Below, piece after piece: positions 60,001-64,000 of a stretch of DNA of 64,000 nucleotides. Within the stretch, counting starts at the first letter, position 1. Every line of letters begins with the position of its first letter. The DNA lies in assembly GCA_038501625.1 (NCBI GenBank), contig JAZAYU010000005.1:5580001-5644000 (forward strand), in the 5' to 3' direction. Under the pieces are notes generated by a model. The model ran no database searches, was not told where the DNA came from, and saw only the letters and a list, made by a program, of their open reading frames with translations. The stretch is from Corbicula japonica (Eukaryota > Mollusca > Bivalvia > Venerida > Cyrenidae). The translations under genes and the position numbers were made by a program.

Positions 60001-62198
60001 TAATTAAGGGTATGAGTTTTATTTTAAAATTGTCAGAAATCAATTATTCTTGCACACTGATTATGTATTTTCGCATGTTTATCAAAAGGTATTTGACACT
60101 ATTATTTGTGTTTTCATTTAGAAAATAAGACTAGCTAATGTCAACACTTAATTGCATGGAAACAAAGTTTAGATGGTATGGTATACAAACATACCCAAAT
60201 GAATGATAAAAAGTATGCAAGAAAAAGTATCTTGAAACTGACATTGAGTTAAGATAAGCAAGACATTTGGTTAAGAAAGAAAAATTTGTCGGGTGAACTG
60301 TTTTGGCAAGAACCCGTCAGAACATCATTACTTTGTTCCCACAAAAACACAAAACCCTTTCCTCCATATAAACACCTTGATGGCATGGGCGAACAGTGTA
60401 GATCCAGATCAGGATCTGCACTGTTTGCCTTTTTATTTATTACGTTATTTCTGACAAAAAAAAGCGAATAGTGCAGATGCTAATCAAAGGCTAAATGTGC
60501 CGGTTGATCTGGATCTGCACTGGTGGCACATGTGTAAAAATGTGTATATAAGATGGAAAGGGTTTAACATCAGTGACAGATTTTTCCATCTTCACCCAAC
60601 ACTCATGCAAGATACTTCCAGCACTAGGGGACACGTTGTCAACTTACAAATGGCAGAGTCCTGTTGTAACGTTTTCAGCTACAACAACATCGGGGAATCC
60701 TTTCACACCTGTTTGGTCTATAACCTTTTGGAGATTCTGAAATGTTTAAGCAAAACAATTTTACCTGTTACTCCGAAATAAACAACTTAATTAGTCATGG
60801 AAGAATAGAGTAGATCTAGATCAGCCAGCATGTTCATGCCATCTTATCAGGATCTACACCTTTTGTTTTTTTAATTCATTTGGTTATTTCTGACCAAGAA
60901 GTGATCAGTGCAGATCATGATTAGATGTGCTGGCTGATCTGGATGAACATTGTTCACTCATGGAAAACAGCCATACGTCATGGAGTAAAATGTTAAAAAC
61001 ACGGGATGTGTGTGCTGTAACTATTAAACAGACTATAGAACAATGATCTAGAAAGTTGTTTTACATTACCTGTTTAGCCGCCTGGGAATCAGCGTATCGC
61101 TCCTTCCATTTACCTTCTAGTACACTGGTTACTAGGGTCAGACCCTTACCTGCAAGTACACGTAGAAAAACCTGCAAGTCTTGTTCATTATTAACCAATC
61201 TACTTTTGTCATCTCTCACTCCAAAATGTTTAAAATCATCAAAAAGATATGAGAAAAATAGTGTGTAACTGTAATTTCTTTCAAATAAAGATTAACCCCT
61301 CATTAACACCAACTTAAGACCACCCCTTTAATATGACCAGTCTTCCCTTTTCAATTTCCCTTGTAACAGATTTGTACTATTTCCTACCCCAGAATTAACA
61401 CCACACCACTATTACTGGTAAAACACCTTTTTTTCTAGAGTTAGTCTTAACCCTTTCCTCAATATATAAGCCTTTATGGTTGAAAACTGTAGATCCAGAT
61501 CAGGCAGCACATCATTCTGTGCCATCTGATCTGGAACTGCAGTTTTCTTCTTGATTTATTTAGAGCTGGCACATAATTCTGTGCCATCTGATCAGGAACT
61601 GCAGATTCCTTCTTGATTTATTTAGAAAATAAGACTAGCTAATCTCAACACTTAATTGCATGGAAACAAAGTTTAGATGGTATGGTAAACATATATACCC
61701 AAATGAATAATAAAAAGTATGCAAGAAAAAGTATCCCAGTGAACAGTGCAGATCCTGATCAGATAGCATGGTAAGTGTAAAAAGACATAAACAGTCAAAC
61801 CTGCCTTAGCAGCCACCTGCGAATAGCAACCACCTGTCTTTAACAGCCAGTTTGAACATGTCGTAAGCAGACATTTTGTTGTCATTTTATCCTGTCTTTA
61901 ACAGCCACCTGTGTAGAGCAGCTACTTTTTGTGTCTTCCTTGGGTGGCTGCTAAAGACAGGTGTGATTGTATATGGGGAAAGGGTTTATAGAGGGTATTA
62001 ACTGTACAGCTAAAAATATCATCCACGAAACCTTTTCCTGAGACATGCAAATAATGACCAGTTTAGGAAGTTCATGTATAAGGGAGTAAGCATCATAAAA
62101 TATACCAACCAGCTTTTAGTTGTGCAGCAAATTCCACCATTTTTGTATATTTGGGCTGCAGTTGATCATCAAGCTTAAAGAGCACTAACACCTGAGGT
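41957..62198 (-). CDS. K-Cl cotransporter (SLC12A4-7 type), C-terminal part, 10 exons
   Basis: Electroneutral K+/Cl- symporter of the plasma membrane; the exons here encode only its cytoplasmic C-terminal regulatory domain, about 397 residues, the last third of a protein that is usually ~1,100 long. Joining ten minus-strand exons with AG/GT borders gives one open frame with matching splice phases and KCC-diagnostic segments in order: [120 protein letters not shown] and the terminal EVITIYS then stop. The MHTAV threonine corresponds to the WNK-SPAK/OSR1-controlled site of vertebrate KCCs (T1007 in KCC2). No frameshift or internal stop was seen. The membrane domain and N terminus are not in the window, and I found no further exon between 62.2 and 64 kb. 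Which vertebrate paralogue it is closest to cannot be decided here. Confidence 0.95.
42321..42440. mobile_element. Double-hairpin MITE remnant in KCC intron
   Basis: GTCTGATCTGGATCTAAACT and CTGTAGATCCTGATCAGATT. Confidence 0.6.
43484..43617 (-). CDS. KCC exon i (RRMHTAV regulatory site)
   Basis: 134 bp, acceptor ATTACAG, donor GTATCC. 44 codons: [20 protein letters not shown], then [20 protein letters not shown], then GELN, plus one base of Tyr. Near-identical to the KCC motif [20 protein letters not shown], with the phosphoregulated Thr present. Confidence 0.96.
43685..44135. mobile_element. Old double-hairpin MITE containing a younger copy
   Basis: AACCCTTCACTCCACAGACA at 43685, interrupted at a TTAA, then resumes TGGCATGGATGAACAATGCA at 43951. 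Removing the inner copy and one TTAA restores a collinear element. Confidence 0.88.
43712..43950. mobile_element. TTAA double-hairpin MITE copy, nested
   Basis: Complete: TTAACCCTTTCCTCTATAGA to CAAGGAAAGGGTTAA, inserted in the older copy 43685-44135. Confidence 0.95.
44215..44465. mobile_element. Fold-back MITE (AAGTATCTTGCAT family)
   Basis: AAAAAGTATCTTGCATGAGA ... AAAAATCTGTC and complementary GACAGATTTTTACATC ... ATGCAAGATACTT. The centre holds GTGAACTGTTTTG / CAAAACAGTTCAC. Further members at 60140-60616 and 61625-61735. Confidence 0.7.
44555..46538 (+). mobile_element. Helitron-like element with 166-bp core repeat
   Basis: 5' end ACAAGAGGGCCATAATGGCCC, which is a 15-bp hairpin, then CGCTCACCTGAG. 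The core is ten 166-bp units (starts at 44610, 44776, 44942, 45108 ... 46270; GTGGTTTCAGACAAGAAGAT, AAATGAAGTGACCCCTGGGG). A unique tail with GACGGACGGACG is followed by AGCTCACC, hairpin TGAGCAC-TTC-GTGCTCA (46512-46528), GGTGAGCTAAAA. No transposase: non-autonomous. Confidence 0.85.
46539..46645. mobile_element. Right half of a double-hairpin MITE
   Basis: AAGCGAACAGTGCAGATCCT to GGATGAAAGGGTTAA. It begins exactly where the Helitron-like element ends; the left half is not found on the other side. Confidence 0.85.
46646..47094. other. No gene recognised (KCC intron)
   Basis: Includes a short (GTT)n run at 46682-46700. Confidence 0.5.
47095..47520 (+). mobile_element. Helitron-like element, 5' truncated
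   Basis: Ends GACGACGGACGACGGACATC ... AGCTCACT, hairpin CAGAGCC-TTC-GGCTCTG (47492-47508), GTGAGCTAAAAA. Contains one CCAAGTTTGATGAAAATCGG-type segment of the core. Confidence 0.8.
47674..47830 (-). CDS. KCC exon h (variable linker)
   Basis: 157 bp, acceptor TTTCAG, donor GTATGT. 51 codons starting [20 protein letters not shown], then [14 protein letters not shown], ending NVLDIK plus CC of Pro. The acidic first part is poorly conserved. The end, [13 protein letters not shown] after joining, aligns with the MKPDxxNVRRMH block of known KCCs. The Thr in QYTFSP lies where vertebrate KCCs carry the other regulatory Thr (T906 in KCC2); that assignment is an inference. The 7.5-kb intron before it could hide small cassette exons. 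Confidence 0.88.
48104..48200. mobile_element. Double-hairpin MITE remnant
   Basis: CCCGTGGATGACCAGTGTAG and TATCTACACTGCTTC. Confidence 0.5.
48297..48398. mobile_element. Fold-back element, diverged
   Basis: ACTGAGTATGGAAACCAGTC ... CAACCAATCAGATTACTCAG. Confidence 0.65.
48410..49072. mobile_element. 663-bp element with TTA target duplication
   Basis: Inverted termini AGCCTGTCTCACACAGAACA / TGTTCTGTGTGAGACAGGCT, flanked by TTA at 48407-48409 and 49073-49075, as in PIF/Harbinger-type insertions. The body is packed with short TACGGT/ACGGTC motifs on both strands (for example 48840-48890). No transposase. Confidence 0.85.
49171..49406. mobile_element. Double-hairpin MITE copy in KCC intron
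   Basis: AATCCTCACTTCCATAAATG to GGGTGAAAGTGTTAA. Confidence 0.82.
49556..49641. mobile_element. Fold-back element, short
   Basis: AAGATCATAACACTGTGAGT ... GGAGACCAGTC / GACTGGTCTCC ... CTATGATCGTGG. Confidence 0.65.
49783..49943. mobile_element. Fold-back element, diverged
   Basis: CCCAAGATCATCAAACTGAG ... TGATTGGTTGAAATTGAGAC ... ACTTGGGAC. Confidence 0.65.
50351..52585 (+). mobile_element. Helitron-like element with 145-bp core repeat
   Basis: 5' end ACAAGAGGGTCCAAGGGACCC with hairpin GGGTCC-AAG-GGACCC (50357-50371), then CGCTCACCTG. About 13 units of 145 bp follow (GACCACTAGAGTGCGGACAA, TTTGACCTAGTGACCTAG, ACATTCTGACCAAGTTTGAA). The tail has GGACGGACGGACG, then AGCTCACC, hairpin CTGTCAC-TAC-GTGACAG (52559-52575), GTGAGCTAAAAA. 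The ladder of ~65-codon minus-strand frames is produced by the repeat. Confidence 0.87.
52366..52515. mobile_element. Fold-back element inside the Helitron-like tail
   Basis: ACGTCATTTATGTGGCTA and TAGCCACATAAATGGCGT as inverted arms, with further AGCCACATAAA repeats between. Confidence 0.6.
52921..53152. mobile_element. Double-hairpin MITE copy, right end interrupted
   Basis: GACCCTTTACTCTAAAGATA to TATATATGGAT, where a CCGTCATTGT element is inserted. Confidence 0.78.
53153..53333. mobile_element. MITE with CCGTCATTGT ends
   Basis: 181 bp. Inverted ends CCGTCATTGTCTGAATATAA / TTATATTCGAACAATGACGG flanked by TA. Contains GCGGCTAATACACAGG. A second copy, inverted, is at ~59053-59233. Confidence 0.85.
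53336..53800. mobile_element. Double-hairpin MITE copy split by a GAGGCACGCC-family element
   Basis: GGCATGTGCAACCACTGTAG ... interrupted at 53516-53766 ... AGCCATATCCATTCAGTAAG, AGGTTAA. Confidence 0.7.
53516..53766. mobile_element. MITE with GGGGCGCGTCACGGG ends
   Basis: 251 bp, same length and family as 39796-40046 (AATAGGTACCTTCGG / AAAGGTACCTTTTCCCCGTG), also inserted in a double-hairpin copy. Confidence 0.82.
54234..54497 (+). mobile_element. GCATAAAA-family hairpin-ended element
   Basis: TAGACTGTGTCCTCTGGACA ... ATCCTGCTTGATCATCTGTG ... hairpin CTCACA-CTT-TGTGAG, GGCATAAG. Full length (~264 bp). Confidence 0.8.
54498..55331. other. No gene recognised (KCC intron)
   Basis: AT-rich intron DNA; 73-codon frames near 54541-54850 show no domain. 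Confidence 0.45.
55332..55479 (-). CDS. KCC exon g ([12 protein letters not shown])
   Basis: 148 bp, acceptor TTTCAG, donor GTAAAT. 49 codons: [20 protein letters not shown], then [20 protein letters not shown], then SHGALSDVK, plus one base of Val. Equivalent to [20 protein letters not shown] in vertebrates. After the MRLGK part the sequence enters the family's variable linker. Confidence 0.95.
55506..55712. mobile_element. Double-hairpin MITE, decayed, next to exon g
   Basis: CCAGTGTAGATCCAGATCAG ... CTGGCTAATCTGGATCTACA; starts ~27 bp upstream of the exon's acceptor. Confidence 0.7.
55813..56525. mobile_element. Complex fold-back element with internal duplication
   Basis: A ~155-bp block (AACATGGTACCTGTTTAACG ... 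GTATACACAGATTTTAATGG) occurs at ~56132 and again at ~56288, then its reverse complement at ~56435-56522. The left portion includes GAAGAAGGCATTATGGCCGA. It begins just after the tip of a double-hairpin copy (55788-55812). Confidence 0.65.
56649..56740 (-). CDS. KCC exon f
   Basis: 92 bp, acceptor ATCAG, donor GTAGGT. Completes Gln, then 30 codons: [20 protein letters not shown] then [10 protein letters not shown]. Matches QLEDNSIQMKKDL...LRIEAEVEVVEM of vertebrate KCCs. Ends in phase 0. Confidence 0.95.
57507..58438. mobile_element. 932-bp element with CACTGCAACTCC ends
   Basis: Termini CACTGCAACTCCGTTATATC / GATATAATGGAGTTGCAGTG, flanked by TA (57505-57506, 58439-58440), typical of Tc1/mariner/pogo insertions. 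Many ATATCGCG motifs lie near both ends. The 118-codon frame starting before the element is not a transposase, so it is non-autonomous. It sits in an older repeat (57231-57505 and 58441-58515) whose ends share CGCAAATAAGGAAAATAA-like sequence. Confidence 0.87.
58532..58738 (-). CDS. KCC exon e ([11 protein letters not shown] core)
   Basis: 207 bp, the longest exon here; acceptor TTTTAG, donor GTATCC. 68 complete codons from [17 protein letters not shown] through [20 protein letters not shown] to [30 protein letters not shown] and PFLLKQHK are among the most conserved strings of KCC/NKCC cytosolic domains. Starts with two bases of Glu and ends with the first base of Gln. Confidence 0.96.
58803..58979. 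mobile_element. Mariner-like MITE, CAGTGAAACCTGCC ends
   Basis: CAGTGAAACCTGCCCTAGCA ... CTTAAGACAGGTTTGACTG flanked by TA. Inner AGCAGCCACC / GGTGGCTGCT arms. A relative is at 61793-61970. Confidence 0.8.
59053..59233. mobile_element. MITE with CCGTCATTGT ends (inverted copy)
   Basis: Same family as 53153-53333 read in the other direction: CGAATATAAGCCGCACTCAT ... CTTATATTCAGACAAAGACGG then TA. Confidence 0.8.
59242..59721. mobile_element. Old double-hairpin MITE containing a younger copy
   Basis: ACCCTTCACTCCATATATAC with both hairpins, interrupted near 59467, and closing AGTAAAGGGTTAA at 59709-59721. Confidence 0.8.
59467..59707. mobile_element. TTAA double-hairpin MITE copy, nested
   Basis: TTAACCCTTTCCTGGATATA to GGAGGAAAGGGATAA inside the right end of the older copy. 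Confidence 0.9.
59799..59905 (-). CDS. KCC exon d
   Basis: 107 bp. The acceptor is the TAG ending at 59906, not the CAG six bases further in: only the former keeps the phase and gives [18 protein letters not shown], matching HLIQSAGLGGLKHN in known KCCs. Continues [19 protein letters not shown] and ends with one base of Glu before GTAAGA. Confidence 0.93.
60140..60616. mobile_element. AAGTATCTTGCAT-family MITE split by a double-hairpin copy
   Basis: GCATGGAAACAAAGTTTAGA ... GTGAACTGTTTTGGC, interrupted at 60354-60567, then GTGACAGATTTTTCCATCTT ... ATGCAAGATACTT. Collinear with 44215-44465. Confidence 0.72.
60354..60567. mobile_element. Double-hairpin MITE copy, left hairpin shortened
   Basis: AACCCTTTCCTCCATATAAA; the first hairpin lost its centre (GATCCAGATCAGGATCTGCA); ends AAGATGGAAAGGGTTTAA. 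Confidence 0.85.
60648..60736 (-). CDS. KCC exon c
   Basis: 89 bp, acceptor TTTCAG, donor GTAAGT. 29 codons from [20 protein letters not shown] to GLCH plus TT of a Leu codon. It corresponds to the KCC segment around KTKGFCQLVVSS...HL. A plus-strand reading of the same stretch has no meaning. Confidence 0.9.
60803..60994. mobile_element. Double-hairpin MITE, decayed
   Basis: GTAGATCTAGATCAGCCAGC ... GGAGTAAAATGTTAA between KCC exons b and c. Confidence 0.65.
61070..61149 (-). CDS. KCC exon b
   Basis: 80 bp, acceptor TTGCAG, donor GTAATG. Two bases complete the split Gly, then 26 codons: [14 protein letters not shown], followed by [12 protein letters not shown]. It matches the AGKGLTIVGSVLEG block of KCCs. 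Ends in phase 0. Confidence 0.93.
61449..61987. mobile_element. Double-hairpin MITE with nested insertions
   Basis: AACCCTTTCCTCAATATATA at the left and GGGGAAAGGGTTT at the right. A local duplication of GCTGGCACAT... at 61565 is followed by a fragment of the AAGTATCTTGCAT family (61625-61735) and a mariner-like MITE (61793-61970). Confidence 0.7.
61793..61970. mobile_element. Mariner-like MITE, CAGTCAAACCTGCC ends
   Basis: CAGTCAAACCTGCCTTAGCA ... GCTAAAGACAGGTGTGATTG, followed by TA. Same family as 58803-58979. Confidence 0.8.
62110..62198 (-). CDS. KCC exon a (first in window)
   Basis: 89 bp, acceptor TTCAG, donor GTTGGT. Begins with the last base of an Arg codon, then 29 codons from [11 protein letters not shown] to FAAQLKA and one base of Gly. 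This matches the start of the KCC cytosolic domain (RPQxLVLxKLD). The preceding exon should end in two bases of an Arg codon and lies outside the window. Confidence 0.93.
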
Positions 62199-62344
62199 CT
62201 GAAGCAGAATTGATTAAGAGAAATATAAGCAACGGTTGAGTTAGTTTTGGCGACTGTTAGTATTCGGAACCTGTTATTCCACAGATATTTCTTACTCTGG
62301 TATCATTAGGATGGGTATTGCCAGGAAAAATGACATTGCGCTAT

Positions 62345-62584
62345 TATCCCTTTCCTGTATAGATACACCTATATTGCTAGGGCGAACAGTTTAGATCCAG
62401 ATCAGCCGGCACATCCATGCCGTCTGATCAGGATCTAAACTGTTCGCTTTTTGATTCATTAGGTTATTTCTGAACAAAATGCGACCAGTGCAGATCCTGA
62501 TCAGACGGCACGGATGTGCCGGCTGATCTGGATCTACACTGGTCGCACATGCGTAAAAATGCGTATATATCAAGGAAAGGGTTA
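62345..62584. mobile_element. TTAA double-hairpin MITE copy, well preserved
   Basis: TCCCTTTCCTGTATAGATAC to CAAGGAAAGGGTTAA; both arms close to the consensus (GCCGGCACATCCATGCCGTC, GACGGCACGGATGTGCCGGC). Confidence 0.95.
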
Positions 62585-62825
62585 AACTATTCCAATATAC
62601 TGAAATATATTGCAGTTGTTTATAACTGATAAAGTAACATGCATTAGCACTGAACTAGGTCAACTTTTTTTGTGTCAATAACATTTTGTGACTTTCAATA
62701 ATCAGGTGGAAATACATTTTAATTTAAAGATAAATGGATCAATATCATTGTAAATAAATTTGATTGTGAAGATTCTTAATAAAGATGACTTGATTATGTT
62801 CAAATTACATAAAGTAGGTTTCATT

Positions 62826-63072
62826 TAACCCTTTCCTTCATATATTTATTCATGCATTTTTATGCATGTGTGACCAGTGTAGATCCAGATCAGCTGGCAC
62901 ATCCATGTCATCTGATCAGCATCTGCACTAGTTGCATTTTGGTTAGAAATAACCTAACGAAACAAATAGGGAAGAGTTTAAATCCTGATCACAAGACACA
63001 GATGTGCCGGCTGATCTTGATCTAAACTGTTTGCCCATGCAATACAGGTTTATCTATAAAGGATAGGGTTAA
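62826..63072. mobile_element. TTAA double-hairpin MITE copy
   Basis: TTTAACCCTTTCCTTCATAT to AAGGATAGGGTTAA. Confidence 0.88.
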
Positions 63073-63261
63073 AACAAACACCAGTATTTGAAAATCATAA
63101 CCTACGTACTGCAGTATATCGCCAACCCCTAGGTATAATTATATTTTGCAAGGGTTTAAAATGTTCACTTATTTAACCTGAAATATAATGCCAGTGAAAT
63201 TTAAGTACACGCATAAATGCTATTTATATCTCCTGCATTAAAATCTGGCATTGTGTAATTA

Positions 63262-63474
63262 AACCCTTTCCTGTATAGATACACCTTTATTGCTTGGGCG
63301 AACAGTTTAGATCCAGATCAGCCGGCACATCCGTGCCGTCTGATCAGGATCTAAACTGTTTGCTTTTTGAGTCATTAGGTTATTTCTGACCAAAATGCAC
63401 TGATGTGCAGGCTGATTTGGATCTACACTGGTCGCACATGCGTAAAAATCCGTATCTATACAGGAAAGGGTTAA
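63262..63474. mobile_element. TTAA double-hairpin MITE copy, right hairpin deleted in part
   Basis: AACCCTTTCCTGTATAGATA to ACAGGAAAGGGTTAA. About 26 bp of the second hairpin (between AAAATGC and ACTGATGTGC) is missing. Confidence 0.92.
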
Positions 63475-63489
63475 TGATACAATGTACAT

Positions 63490-63620
63490 CCCATTATAGC
63501 CACCCAGTGTAGATCTAGATCAGCCTGCAGTGTGACAAGGATCCACACTTTTTATTTTTCTGCATTATGAATCTGAAAGTGACTCGAAAATGTAAACATT
63601 TAAATTACATGTGTAACAAG
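63490..63620. mobile_element. Double-hairpin MITE remnant
   Basis: CCAGTGTAGATCTAGATCAG ... AAGGATCCACACTTTTTATT. Confidence 0.5.
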
Positions 63621-63629
63621 GGTTAAGAA

Positions 63630-63715
63630 AAATCCACGCCTGAAACACGGATTGAACCCAGGACCCCTTGCATGCTAGTCTGATGCTCTACCATGTCAAT
63701 ACAAAAGCTAGCTCC
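63630..63715 (-). repeat. tRNA-Ala-like SINE head or relic
   Basis: Minus strand GACATGGTAGAGCATCAGAC, a TAGCATG loop (AGC anticodon-like), then GGGGTCCTGGGTTCAATCCG. Its GCAAGGGGTCCTGG segment also occurs at 27055. Confidence 0.6.
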
Positions 63716-64000
63716 ATGGCAAGATAGTACAAGTGCGGAACTAACTCAACCGTAGCCAGGTTACACATGTATTTAGTAAATATCATTTCTGTGGATGTGT
63801 TTGATGAAGACATGTGTATACAGCTCATCCTGGTGACAGAGATTTTTTTCAAGTTGCATGAAGAGTGTAAAATAGATTTAGTTCAAATTGTGTGAAGAAT
63901 ATTACACTTTTCCTTCATCCATTGTTAGAATGTTATTGAGAAAACTGAGTCTACACTTGTTTCTATATACCCCCTCAAACTTTTTTGTGGGGGTATAAAA
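63716..64000. other. No gene recognised; hairpin-ended repeat tail at the edge
   Basis: The last bases, CCCCCTCAAACTTTTTTGTG then GGGGTATAAAA, resemble the hairpin-plus-ATAAAA end of the GCATAAAA family. Confidence 0.4.

Overview
The window looks like nuclear DNA from a bivalve mollusc, and a venerid clam is a plausible guess. The evidence is AT-rich, intron-bearing DNA, one split host gene whose exons read as a metazoan K-Cl cotransporter, and a dense load of short non-autonomous DNA transposons, Helitron-like elements with tandem-repeat cores, minisatellites and one Ty3/Gypsy retrotransposon. The species is an inference; no ribosomal or mitochondrial marker is present.

Layout. 1-8 kb: noncoding DNA with scattered MITEs, a ~0.73-kb tandem duplication (2.9-4.45 kb) and 23-bp and 25-bp minisatellites. 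8-23 kb: what looks like one long minisatellite (58-, 54- and ~58-60-bp units) split by three nested insertions: a hairpin-ended element, a full-length 9,068-bp Ty3/Gypsy element inside it (778-bp LTRs, GATC target duplication, 1,647-codon minus-strand pol ORF with a chromodomain, no gag ORF), and a Helitron-like element with a 151-bp core repeat. 23-41 kb: no recognisable gene; repeats, a 30-bp minisatellite and tRNA-like/SINE sequences. 41.9-62.2 kb: ten minus-strand exons encoding about the last 397 residues of a K-Cl cotransporter (SLC12A4-7 type) down to its stop codon, with introns full of transposons. The 5' part of the gene lies beyond the right edge.

The dominant repeat is a ~240-bp element with TTAA target sites and ends CCCTTTCC.../...GGAAAGGG. 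Each half is itself a ~65-bp hairpin around GATC-rich arms, so the whole is a palindrome made of two palindromes. I count about 45 complete, partial or decayed copies. Two complete copies sit inside older copies of the same family, which shows the insertion site directly, and many other families have inserted into these copies.

Apart from the cotransporter and the retroelement pol gene I found no convincing protein-coding gene. The other long reading frames come from tandem repeats whose unit is a multiple of three (54, 30 bp) or cycles through frames (25 bp), or from the antisense of pol. Coordinates of exons and LTRs were read base by base; boundaries of decayed repeats are approximate.
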